Source: Burkholderiaceae bacterium
GTDB taxonomy: Bacteria > Pseudomonadota > Gammaproteobacteria > Burkholderiales > Burkholderiaceae
DNA length: 6,852 nt
Reading direction: 5' to 3'
Assembly (NCBI GenBank): GCA_022701965.1
Contig: JAKONL010000272.1
Span: 1-6,852, forward strand
Position numbers and translations under genes: made by a program. The notes below the pieces were generated by a model. The model was not told the DNA's origin. It searched no databases and saw only the letters and a list, made by a program, of their open reading frames with translations. Shown in pieces: positions 1 through 4,946 of the stretch. Positions within the stretch are counted from its first letter, which is position 1, and each line of letters begins with the position of its first letter.

Positions 1-509
1 TGCGCCTGGGTGCCCTCGGCATCAAGATCATGTCGTCGGGCCGTCTCAACGGTATCGAGATCGCACGCTGCGAGTGGTACCGCGAAGGCCGCGTGCCGCT
101 TCACACCCTGCGCGCCGACATCGACTACGGCACCTCGGAAGCCAAGACCACCTACGGCGTCATCGGCGTCAAGGTCTGGGTCTACAAGGGCGACACGCTG
201 GGCCGCAACGACCTGCCGGCCGTCGAGACGCCGCGTCCGGACGACGAGCGTCGTCCGCGTGGCCCGCGCCGCGACGGCCGCCCGGGTGGTGATCGTTCAG
301 GTGGCGATCGTCGTGGTCCCAGTTCCGGCCCGCGTGCCGGTGCTCGTGGCCCGATCGGTGGCAACACCGCGCCGGCCGATGGCAGCGACAAGCCCGCAGA
401 AGCGACCGGTGGTGCTCCCGCAGCATCGGGTGCAGACTCGAAACCCGCCGTTAAGCGCGTCCGCAAAGCCGCGCCAGCTGCAGCAGCTGACGGTGCCAAG
501 ACCGAGTAA
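1..509 (+). CDS. rpsC: 30S ribosomal protein S3, C-terminal part (5' truncated by window edge)
   Basis: S3 is a head protein of the 30S subunit, near the mRNA entry channel. The first complete codon is at position 3 and 168 residues are visible. The start of the visible part ([35 protein letters not shown], then [14 protein letters not shown]) matches the conserved C-terminal domain of S3. After the usual end of the fold (about position 203) there is a tail of about 101 residues at 204-506, far longer than the short tail of E. coli S3. Its first half is Arg/Gly/Asp-rich with [14 protein letters not shown] and SGGDRRG stretches. Its second half is Ala/Pro/Lys-rich and ends in [11 protein letters not shown]. 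The tail looks disordered and cationic, so extra RNA contact is plausible but is inference. The gene is first in the visible operon, 55 bp upstream of rplP. Identity is certain; the N-terminus lies outside the window. Confidence 0.97.
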   Translation, partial: RLGALGIKIMSSGRLNGIEIARCEWYREGRVPLHTLRADIDYGTSEAKTTYGVIGVKVWVYKGDTLGRNDLPAVETPRPDDERRPRGPRRDGRPGGDRSGGDRRGPSSGPRAGARGPIGGNTAPADGSDKPAEATGGAPAASGADSKPAVKRVRKAAPAAAADGAKTE

Positions 510-518
510 TCGGTCTTT

Positions 519-540
519 CCCGGACATGAAAGTGTCCGGG
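519..540 (+). promoter_or_regulatory. Perfect 8-bp hairpin in the rpsC-rplP gap
   Basis: CCCGGACA at 519-526 and TGTCCGGG at 533-540 are exact inverted repeats around a 6-nt loop (TGAAAG). The structure fills the middle of the 55-bp gap between rpsC and rplP and ends 9 nt before the rplP Shine-Dalgarno sequence (ACGGAG at 550-555). No T-run follows, so it does not look like an intrinsic terminator. It may be an mRNA processing or stability element, or may adjust rplP translation. The inverted repeat is seen directly; the function is inference. Confidence 0.55.
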
Positions 541-564
541 GCAGTCCTCACGGAGTAAACAAAC

Positions 565-981
565 ATGCTGCAACCTGCACGCAGGAAGTTCCGCAAGGAA
601 CAAAAAGGCCGTAACACCGGCATCGCGACCCGGGGCAACTCGGTCGCATTCGGTGATTTCGGTCTGAAATGTACCGATCGCGGCCGTCTCACGGCCCGTC
701 AGCTCGAAGCCGCTCGCCGCGCGATCTCGCGTCACGTGAAGCGCGGTGGACGTATCTGGATTCGCGTATTTCCCGACAAGCCGATCTCCCACAAGCCTGC
801 CGAAGTGCGGATGGGTAACGGCAAGGGCAATCCCGAGTACTACGTCGCCGAGATCCAGCCCGGAAAGATCGTCTTCGAGATCGTCGGCGTGCCCGAAGAG
901 CTCGCCCGCGAAGCATTCCGCCTGGCCGCTGCCAAGCTTCCGCTGCGCACGACGTTCGTCGCCCGCCAGCTCGGCGCCTGA
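565..981 (+). CDS. rplP: 50S ribosomal protein L16
   Basis: L16 is a 50S protein near the A-site tRNA elbow and the peptidyl transferase centre. The 138 residues match the family length (136 in E. coli). The start [11 protein letters not shown], the segment [26 protein letters not shown] and the end [19 protein letters not shown] are all hallmark L16 sequence. Arg82 in [11 protein letters not shown] lines up with E. coli Arg81, the residue hydroxylated by the oxygenase RoxA/YcfD. The residue three after it is Asn85, where E. coli has Lys. The ATG at 565 is supported by ACGGAG at 550-555 with 9 nt spacing. The rpmC start follows the stop codon after 14 nt, so the two genes are surely cotranscribed. 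Confidence 0.98.
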   Translation: MLQPARRKFRKEQKGRNTGIATRGNSVAFGDFGLKCTDRGRLTARQLEAARRAISRHVKRGGRIWIRVFPDKPISHKPAEVRMGNGKGNPEYYVAEIQPGKIVFEIVGVPEELAREAFRLAAAKLPLRTTFVARQLGA

Positions 982-995
982 GACGGAGAACACAG

Positions 996-1253
996 ATGGC
1001 AATACGTAAGAAGAAGGATGCCTCGGCCACGCCGGCCAAGGTGTCGAAGGCCGCAACGCTGCGCGACAAGGATGTCGCCGGCCTGCAGACCGAAGTCAAG
1101 GATCTGCAGAAGGCCCATTTCGGCCTGCGCATGCAGAAGGCGACTCAACAGCTGTCGAACACGTCGACGTTGCGCGTGACCCGCCGCGACATCGCCCGTG
1201 CGAAGACGATTCTTGCTCAGAAGCAAGCAGCCCAGTCCGCCAACAAGGAGTGA
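996..1253 (+). CDS. rpmC: 50S ribosomal protein L29 with an N-terminal extension
   Basis: L29 is a small helical-hairpin protein near the exit of the 50S peptide tunnel and part of the docking site for trigger factor and SRP. The family core runs from about residue 22 ([10 protein letters not shown]) through [13 protein letters not shown] to [11 protein letters not shown]. The protein has 85 residues, whereas L29 is usually about 63-70. The excess is an N-terminal Lys/Ala-rich stretch of about 20 residues ([20 protein letters not shown]). The ATG at 996 is preferred because GGAGA lies at 985-989 and it sits 14 nt after the rplP stop. An in-frame GTG at 1041 would give a conventional 70-residue protein but has no good Shine-Dalgarno sequence. 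The stop at 1251-1253 lies between the rpsQ ribosome-binding site and its ATG, suggesting translational coupling. Confidence 0.95.
   Translation: MAIRKKKDASATPAKVSKAATLRDKDVAGLQTEVKDLQKAHFGLRMQKATQQLSNTSTLRVTRRDIARAKTILAQKQAAQSANKE
1245..1250 (+). promoter_or_regulatory. Shine-Dalgarno sequence that fixes the rpsQ start
   Basis: AAGGAG lies inside the last codons of rpmC, 5 nt before the ATG at 1256. This spacing selects the ATG over the in-frame GTG at 1250, which overlaps the Shine-Dalgarno sequence itself. Confidence 0.85.
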
Positions 1254-1255
1254 AC

Positions 1256-1525
1256 ATGACGGAAGCTAAAAAATCCCTCAAGCGCACCTTGATCGGCAAG
1301 GTGGTGAGCGACAAGCGCGAGAAGACCGTGACCGTGCTGGTCGAGCGTCGTGTGAAGCACGAGCTCTACGGCAAGATCGTGGCCAAGACCAGCAAGTACC
1401 ACGCCCATGACGAGAACGGCGAATACCATCTCGGCGACACCATCGAGATCACCGAAAGCCGTCCGATCTCGAAGACCAAGAATTGGGTCGTGACCCGTCT
1501 GGTCCAGAAGGCCGTACTAGTCTGA
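1256..1525 (+). CDS. rpsQ: 30S ribosomal protein S17
   Basis: S17 is a primary 16S rRNA-binding protein of the 30S body with an OB fold. The 89-residue product shows the typical core: [20 protein letters not shown], then [15 protein letters not shown], then the signature around [18 protein letters not shown]. Length is normal for the family (84-90). The start at ATG 1256 is set by AAGGAG at 1245-1250 and lies 2 nt after the rpmC stop, so translation is probably coupled. It is the last gene of the operon here and is followed by an intrinsic terminator. The order rpsC-rplP-rpmC-rpsQ is the classical S10 operon order. Confidence 0.98.
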   Translation: MTEAKKSLKRTLIGKVVSDKREKTVTVLVERRVKHELYGKIVAKTSKYHAHDENGEYHLGDTIEITESRPISKTKNWVVTRLVQKAVLV

Positions 1526-1530
1526 CCTGT

Positions 1531-1542
1531 CGCGCATGCGCG
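1531..1542. repeat. 12-bp perfect palindrome after rpsQ
   Basis: CGCGCATGCGCG begins 5 nt after the rpsQ stop codon and equals its own reverse complement. A second short inverted repeat, GGCTG-A-CAGCC, is at 1551-1561, just ahead of the terminator. In high-GC DNA such palindromes can arise by chance. It could be an extra 3'-end RNA hairpin or a DNA-binding site, but nothing here decides this. Confidence 0.4.
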
Positions 1543-1565
1543 CTCCAAGCGGCTGACAGCCCAAG

Positions 1566-1598
1566 AAGAACGGCCCACAATGTGGGCCGTTTCTTTTT
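1566..1598 (+). terminator. Rho-independent terminator of the ribosomal operon
   Basis: ACGGCCCAC at 1570-1578 pairs perfectly with GTGGGCCGT at 1582-1590 around an AAT loop. An adjoining A-rich left flank (1566-1569) can extend the stem into the T-tract. The right arm runs straight into TTTCTTTTT (1590-1598). A strong GC stem plus a U-run 45 nt after the rpsQ stop is a textbook intrinsic terminator. It separates ribosomal protein transcription from the downstream peroxiredoxin gene. Confidence 0.93.
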
Positions 1599-1671
1599 GC
1601 GCGCGACACACGGCGTTCGAGCGCCCAAGCTGCCTCTCATCCTTTTTCCCATCTGACTGCTGGAGTCCATC

Positions 1672-2178
1672 ATGATCAAAGTCGGCGATTCGCTTCCCTC
1701 CGTCAAATTGCACGAATACTCGGAAGTCGAGGGAGAGACGTGCAGCATCGGCCCGAACGTGGTCGATGTCGCCCAGGCCACTTCGGGCAAGACGATCGCG
1801 TTGTTCGCGTTGCCCGGTGCGTTCACGCCGACCTGCTCGGCCAAGCACGTGCCCGGCTATGTCGAGCAGGTCGAAGACTTCAAGGCGGCGGGTGTCGACG
1901 AGATCTGGTGCCTGAGCGTCAACGACGCTTTCGTGATGGGTGCCTGGGCCCGTGACCAGAAGACGGACGGCAAGGTTCGCATGCTGGCCGACGGCAGTGC
2001 CGAATTCGCCAAGGCCACCGGCCTGACTCTGGACCTCAGCGGTCGCGGCATGGGTTTGCGCAGCAGCCGCTACTCGATGCTGGTGAAGGATGGGAAGGTT
2101 GCTAGCCTCAACGTCGAGGCACCGGGAAAGTTCGAAGTGAGCGACGCGAATACGCTGCTGACCCAGGCGCGCGGCTGA
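1672..2178 (+). CDS. Peroxiredoxin, Prx5/PrxII type (AhpC/TSA-Redoxin family)
   Basis: This is a thiol peroxidase expected to reduce hydrogen and alkyl peroxides in the cytoplasm, using thioredoxin or glutaredoxin as donor. The catalytic motif PGAFTPTCS at residues 48-56 contains the peroxidatic Cys55 with Thr52 and Pro48. Arg133 in RSSRYSMLVKDG is the expected active-site arginine. Cys80 in IWCLSVND lies 25 residues after Cys55, the same spacing as Cys51/Cys76 in plant type II peroxiredoxins, so it may resolve the sulfenic acid; Cys24 is additional. The 168-residue length is normal, and there is no glutaredoxin domain fused at the C-terminus as in some bacterial Prx5 proteins. No signal peptide is seen. 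The ATG at 1672 has TGGAG at 1661-1665. It lies after the rpsQ terminator, so it needs its own promoter in about 1599-1660, where I could not identify convincing boxes. Confidence 0.93.
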   Translation: MIKVGDSLPSVKLHEYSEVEGETCSIGPNVVDVAQATSGKTIALFALPGAFTPTCSAKHVPGYVEQVEDFKAAGVDEIWCLSVNDAFVMGAWARDQKTDGKVRMLADGSAEFAKATGLTLDLSGRGMGLRSSRYSMLVKDGKVASLNVEAPGKFEVSDANTLLTQARG

Positions 2179-2238
2179 AGGCACCAGCCGCGGCCAGCGG
2201 TGGTGGCGATCACGTCGCGCCTGGCCGGAGCGCCGTCC
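2179..2238. other. Convergent intergenic gap with a weak GC inverted repeat
   Basis: This 60-bp gap separates the stop codons of the peroxiredoxin gene (+) and the TlpA-like gene (-). GGCCAG at 2192-2197 and CTGGCC at 2221-2226 are inverted repeats, with a smaller GCGA/TCGC stem inside them. No T-run occurs on either side. It may act as a weak shared 3'-end structure, but a canonical bidirectional terminator is not present. Confidence 0.35.
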
Positions 2239-2736
2239 TCAGGCTTCGGCCAGCAACGACTCGATGAGCTTGTGCAGCTCGGCAAAGTCCGGTTCGCCGA
2301 CATAGCGCTTGACGATCTGGCCGCGCTTGTTGACTAGATAGGTGGTCGGCGTCAGCGTGACGTCGCCCCAGGCCTTGGCGACCACGCCCGTGTTGTCGAT
2401 CGCCACCTTGAAAGGCAGCTTGCGGGTTTCCGCGAAGTTCACCACGTAGCTGGGTGGGTCGTAGCTCATGGCGACGGCCAGGGTGTCGTAGCCTCGGGCC
2501 TGGTACTTGGCATAGGTCGCGATCACCTTGGGCATCTCCGCGACGCAGGTGACGCAACTGGTGGCCCAGAAATTCACCAGAGTGACCTTCCCCTTCAGGC
2601 TGTCGGTGGTCCGGCTGCTGCCGTCGAGGAGCACGAAGGTCGATGGCGGGGCTGCCGTCGCACCGGTGCTCACATAGGCTGCGGCACCGGCAGCCAGCGC
2701 GATGGCGAGAGCCGCGACGGGAATGATTTTTTTCAT
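2239..2736 (-). CDS. TlpA-family exported thioredoxin-like protein
   Basis: This is a predicted periplasmic thiol-disulfide oxidoreductase. The 165-residue protein starts with a signal sequence: MKKIIP, then a hydrophobic Ala-rich stretch at residues 7-21, with likely processing near residue 29 (ATAA-PP) or retention as an anchor. The thioredoxin fold is shown by VTLVNFWATSCVTCVAEMP (residues 51-69) with active-site Cys61-Val-Thr-Cys64, and by the cis-proline loop at Thr129-Pro130. TlpA/ResA proteins usually have WCxPC; here the residue before the first Cys is Ser and the dipeptide is Val-Thr, which should alter redox potential. A role as reductant for cytochrome c maturation or as a general disulfide reductase is possible; the substrate is unknown. 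No clear Shine-Dalgarno sequence precedes the ATG (reads GGTTCTCCC). The gene diverges from the DUF4197 gene with only 14 bp between start codons. Confidence 0.88.
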   Translation of the reverse strand: MKKIIPVAALAIALAAGAAAYVSTGATAAPPSTFVLLDGSSRTTDSLKGKVTLVNFWATSCVTCVAEMPKVIATYAKYQARGYDTLAVAMSYDPPSYVVNFAETRKLPFKVAIDNTGVVAKAWGDVTLTPTTYLVNKRGQIVKRYVGEPDFAELHKLIESLLAEA

Positions 2737-2750
2737 GGGAGAACCGATCG
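2737..2750. promoter_or_regulatory. 14-bp divergent start-codon gap carrying the DUF4197 ribosome-binding site
   Basis: The start codons of the - strand TlpA-like gene (ATG at 2736-2734) and the + strand DUF4197 gene (ATG at 2751) are 14 bp apart. GGGAGA at 2737-2742 is the + strand Shine-Dalgarno sequence, 8 nt before the ATG. A promoter cannot fit in this space, so promoters for both directions must lie inside the opposing coding sequences, and the 5' ends of the two mRNAs probably overlap. Confidence 0.7.
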
Positions 2751-3455
2751 ATGGACCGCCGCAATTTTAGTTCCGCCTGTCTGACGATACCGGCCGCCTG
2801 GATGTTGCTGGCGACGCAGCGTGCGCATGCATTGTCGCTCGGCGACCTGAGCGCCGGCGATGCGTCCAGCGGCATCAAGGCGGCGTTGGAGAAGGGCGCC
2901 AACGTCGCGGTCGGCCTGCTGGGACGTCCGGACGGGTTCCTCGGCAACCCGCGCGTGCGGATTCCCCTGCCGGGCTCGCTAGAGAAGGGCGTGCAGATGC
3001 TGCGGATGGTGGGGCAGGGCGACCGCATCGACGAACTGGTGACCGCCATGAACCGTGCGGCCGAGCAGGCGGTTCCCGCCGCGAAGGACCTGCTGATCGG
3101 CGCCGTGCGCGGCATGAGCGTGTCCGACGCCAAGGGAATCCTGTCCGGTGGCGCGACGTCGGTGACGGACTTCTTCGTCGGCAAGACGCGCGCGCCGCTC
3201 ACCGAACGGTTCCTGCCCATCGTCACGACCGCGACCGCGCGTGTCCAGCTCGCGGACAAGTACAACAGGATCGCCGGCAAGGCATCGAGCATGGGTCTGC
3301 TGAAGGCCGAGGACGCCAACCTGCAGCGCTATGTCACCGGCAAGTCGCTCGATGGCCTGTACCTCGTGATCGGCGACGAGGAACGCAAGATTCGCCAGGA
3401 CCCCGTGGGCAGCGGCAGCGCCATCCTGCAGAAGGTCTTCGGCGCGCTGCGATGA
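2751..3455 (+). CDS. DUF4197-family exported protein
   Basis: The function of this family is unknown. The 234-residue protein begins with MDRRNF, a twin-arginine-like n-region (RRxF), followed by a modestly hydrophobic stretch and an AHA-L site at about residues 25-28. Export, possibly by Tat, is therefore likely. The family pattern is clear in order: GIKAALEKGANVAVGLLG (41-58), GRPDGFLGNPRVRIPLPG (58-75), MNRAAEQAVPAAKDLL (100-115), GMSVSDAKGILSGG (121-134), FLPIV (154-158), RYVTGKSLDGLY (193-204) and the end EERKIRQDPV...VFGALR. The mature protein has no cysteine. GGGAGA at 2737-2742 supports the ATG at 2751. The stop overlaps the next start as ATGA, so the two genes form a coupled unit. 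The family assignment is firm; the biochemical role is not known. Confidence 0.9.
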   Translation: MDRRNFSSACLTIPAAWMLLATQRAHALSLGDLSAGDASSGIKAALEKGANVAVGLLGRPDGFLGNPRVRIPLPGSLEKGVQMLRMVGQGDRIDELVTAMNRAAEQAVPAAKDLLIGAVRGMSVSDAKGILSGGATSVTDFFVGKTRAPLTERFLPIVTTATARVQLADKYNRIAGKASSMGLLKAEDANLQRYVTGKSLDGLYLVIGDEERKIRQDPVGSGSAILQKVFGALR

Positions 3456-4009
3456 GCGGAGTGCGTTGCGTGAACCGCTGCAGGCCCGTCGTCCGATCCG
3501 TCGCATTCGCAGTGGCGATGATGGCCAGCGGCGCCTGCACGCCGACGTTCAACTGGCGTGACGTGCGCATTGCGGACAAGGGACTGGTGGCATTGCTTCC
3601 GTGCAAGGCCGACCATGCGAAGCGTGCCGTGCCGCTGGGGTCGGAATCGGTGGAGGTCGACATGTCGGGCTGCGAGGCCGGCGGTGCCACTTTCGCCGTG
3701 GCGCATGCGGGCGCCGCGGATGCGGTTCAGGCCGATGCGTGGCTGCGTGCCTGGCAACGGGCGTCGCGCGCTCAGATGGGCGACTCGGCCGTGTCGGAGG
3801 CAGCGGCCGCAGTGCCCCGGGCGTCGATGTCGCCCGCGCCATGGAAACTGGAATCTCGCCGCGTCTCGGACACCACCGTGCAGACGCATATCCTCTGGTT
3901 CTCGCAACGCACCGCCACCGGTGTTTCGCTCTACCAGGCGACGGTGCTGGGCAACCCTTCCGCGCCGGAGGCGGTGACGACATTCTTCGAAGGCCTGCGC
4001 CTGCCCTGA
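3452..4009 (+). CDS. Uncharacterised exported protein, possible lipoprotein
   Basis: I do not recognise a named family. The 185-residue protein has a basic start (MSGVRCVNRCRPVVR), a hydrophobic stretch at residues 17-25 and Cys29 in MASGACTP. This resembles a lipoprotein signal, but the -3 residue is Ser rather than the usual Leu, so cleavage by ordinary signal peptidase is equally possible. The mature part starts TPTFNWRDVRI and contains Cys51 (ALLPCKAD) and Cys74 (MSGCEAGG), which could form a disulfide. It then carries FAVAHAG, a variable Ala-rich middle (about 110-130) and a C-terminal segment with LWFSQRT and LYQATVLG, suggesting a small beta-rich fold. Its ATG overlaps the DUF4197 stop (ATGA at 3452-3455), which indicates translational coupling. 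No terminator is evident after it. Confidence 0.8.
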   Translation: MSGVRCVNRCRPVVRSVAFAVAMMASGACTPTFNWRDVRIADKGLVALLPCKADHAKRAVPLGSESVEVDMSGCEAGGATFAVAHAGAADAVQADAWLRAWQRASRAQMGDSAVSEAAAAVPRASMSPAPWKLESRRVSDTTVQTHILWFSQRTATGVSLYQATVLGNPSAPEAVTTFFEGLRLP

Positions 4010-4078
4010 CCGTGCGGCTTTCGACGGGTTTCCGGGGCCGATTCGGGGTCGTATGCTCGATGCCGCGAAGTGCACTCG

Positions 4079-4084
4079 CATAAT
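4079..4084 (+). promoter_or_regulatory. Possible -10 element for the PTS operon
   Basis: CATAAT lies 24 nt before the EIIA start codon and matches the sigma-70 -10 consensus in five of six bases. No good -35 box is found 16-18 nt upstream, so this is weak. If real, transcription would start near 4091 and leave a very short leader. The 98-bp gap (4010-4107) is otherwise featureless and has no clear terminator for the upstream unit. Confidence 0.3.
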
Positions 4085-4107
4085 CGACGCCCACTTCCCC
4101 GTACTGC

Positions 4108-4563
4108 ATGAACAGCATCCTCCTCATCGCCCACGCGCCGCTGGCCAACGCCTTGCGGCAATGCGCGCTGCACGTCTTTCCGGACTGCGAGCATGCCGTG
4201 GCCGCGCTCGACGTGTTGCCCAACGTCTCGCCCGAAGAGACGCTGGCCGCAGCGCGCATCACGCTGGAGATGGCGCTGCGCACACCGCGCTCCCAGGTGC
4301 TGGTGCTGGCCGACGTCTTCGGTGCCACGCCCTGCAACGTGGCACAGAAGCTCGTCGACGGCGCACGCTCGCGGCTCGTCGCGGGCGTGAACCTGCCGAT
4401 GCTGCTGCGCGCGGTGAGCTATCGCAACGAACCGCTCGACGCGCTGGTCCAGCGCGCCATGGCCGGCGGCACGGCCGGCGTCATGCAGGTCGCGGTCGCG
4501 GCCCCCCAAAACCAGGCGAGAAGAAAACACAGTGATCAAGACCTCCGTGACCATCAGCAATAA
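4108..4563 (+). CDS. PTS system mannose-family EIIA component
   Basis: This cytoplasmic phosphocarrier accepts phosphate from HPr on a histidine. The 151-residue protein has the EIIA-Man start MNSILLIAHAPLANAL, with His9 as the phosphorylation site (His10 in E. coli EIIA-Man). The second signature is LADVFGATPCNVAQKL (residues 67-82), with Asp69 as the expected active-site acid. The third is VAGVNLPMLLRAVSYR (91-106). It is a single domain with no EIIB part, and no EIIB, EIIC or EIID gene lies nearby, so a regulatory role is likelier than sugar transport. ATG 4108 fits the family N-terminus, although no Shine-Dalgarno sequence precedes it. The last 10 codons overlap ptsH, and the C-terminal tail (about 132-151) is polar and basic, unlike the fold before it. 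Comparable genes in Burkholderiales are called ptsM or manX; I leave the symbol open. Confidence 0.92.
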   Translation: MNSILLIAHAPLANALRQCALHVFPDCEHAVAALDVLPNVSPEETLAAARITLEMALRTPRSQVLVLADVFGATPCNVAQKLVDGARSRLVAGVNLPMLLRAVSYRNEPLDALVQRAMAGGTAGVMQVAVAAPQNQARRKHSDQDLRDHQQ

Positions 4564-4801
4564 GCTGGGCCTGCACGCACGCGCGTCGGCCAAGCTCACC
4601 AAGCTGGCAGGCAGCTTTCCCTGCGAAGTGTGGCTCTCGCGCGGTGACCGGCGCGTCAATGCCAAGAGCATCATGGGCGTGATGATGCTGGCCGCCGGCA
4701 TCGGCGTGACGGTGGTCGTGGAGACCGACGGCGATCGCGAACAGCAGGCCATGGACGCGCTGGTGGCCCTGATCGACGACAAGTTCGGCGAAGGCGAATA
4801 G
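4532..4801 (+). CDS. ptsH: Phosphocarrier protein HPr
   Basis: HPr relays phosphate from enzyme I to EIIA proteins. The 89-residue product matches family length. Residues 12-19 (LGLHARAS) contain the phosphorylation site His15 and the conserved Arg17. Residues 43-52 (NAKSIMGVMM) contain Ser46, the site used by HPr kinase/phosphorylase where that enzyme exists; many betaproteobacteria encode hprK, but it is not in this window. The start is GTG at 4532, giving the standard N-terminus MIKTSVTISNKLGLH, with GAGAAG at 4518-4523 as a Shine-Dalgarno-like sequence 8 nt before it. The gene starts 32 nt inside the EIIA coding sequence in another frame, which suggests translational coupling. The expected partner ptsI lies downstream, beyond an unusually long 151-bp gap. 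Confidence 0.96.
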   Translation: MIKTSVTISNKLGLHARASAKLTKLAGSFPCEVWLSRGDRRVNAKSIMGVMMLAAGIGVTVVVETDGDREQQAMDALVALIDDKFGEGE

Positions 4802-4805
4802 TCGT

Positions 4806-4897
4806 GGGCCACCCCCAGGCTTTCTCGCTTCGCGCAGACGCCCGCCCCCCGCGAGGGGGCGACACCGGCAGGCCGGCGGAGCCGAATCCGCGGTGTC
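4806..4897. repeat. Structured REP-like intergenic element between ptsH and ptsI
   Basis: Three nested structures occur in this gap. CGCCCCC (4843-4849) pairs with GGGGGCG (4855-4861) around a CGCGA loop. GACACCG (4861-4867) pairs with CGGTGTC (4891-4897). Inside the latter, GCGGA (4876-4880) pairs with TCCGC (4887-4891), or alternatively CGGC pairs with GCCG (4874-4884). The opening GGGCCACCCCC and the block from GACACCGG to GGTGTC resemble dispersed intergenic repeats I recall from Burkholderiales genomes (Alcaligenaceae, Comamonadaceae). The stems are seen directly; that the element is multicopy is from memory and is not shown by this window, which holds one copy. There is no T-run, so it is not a canonical terminator, although the GC-rich stems could slow polymerase or protect RNA ends. 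Confidence 0.6.
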
Positions 4898-4940
4898 TCG
4901 CGAGCACGGTGCGCCGCGGCGGATCCTGGGCGATCGTCCT

Positions 4941-4946
4941 GGGGAG
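4941..4946 (+). promoter_or_regulatory. Shine-Dalgarno sequence that fixes the ptsI start
   Basis: GGGGAG lies 6 nt before the ATG at 4953. The frame stays open further up, to a GTG at 4893, but that codon lies in the intergenic repeat and would add 20 residues unlike enzyme I. The ATG gives MTFAVHGLPVARGIAIG, the normal enzyme I beginning. Confidence 0.85.

Noticed and set aside
519..540. Intrinsic terminator between rpsC and rplP
   Set aside because: The stem is good but no T-run follows, and essential cotranscribed genes lie downstream.
1250..1255. GTG at 1250 as the rpsQ start
   Set aside because: It overlaps the Shine-Dalgarno sequence AAGGAG at 1245-1250; ATG 1256 has proper spacing and the normal S17 N-terminus.
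1599..1660. Sigma-70 promoter or OxyR-type operator ahead of the peroxiredoxin gene
   Set aside because: A promoter must exist here after the terminator, but I found no hexamer pair with acceptable spacing and no convincing operator, so none is called.
1366..2184. A 272-codon - strand open frame opposite the peroxiredoxin and rpsQ
   Set aside because: It runs through the ribosomal terminator and opposes a clear peroxiredoxin; no family resemblance.
2210..3319. A 369-codon - strand open frame across the TlpA-like and DUF4197 genes
   Set aside because: It crosses two well-supported genes in a different frame and shows no domain. The same region is better explained by the 165-residue TlpA-like gene and the DUF4197 gene.
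4843..4861. Intrinsic terminator after ptsH
   Set aside because: The C/G stem is strong, but the sequence after it (GACACCGG...) has no T-run. It is better explained as part of a structured repeat.
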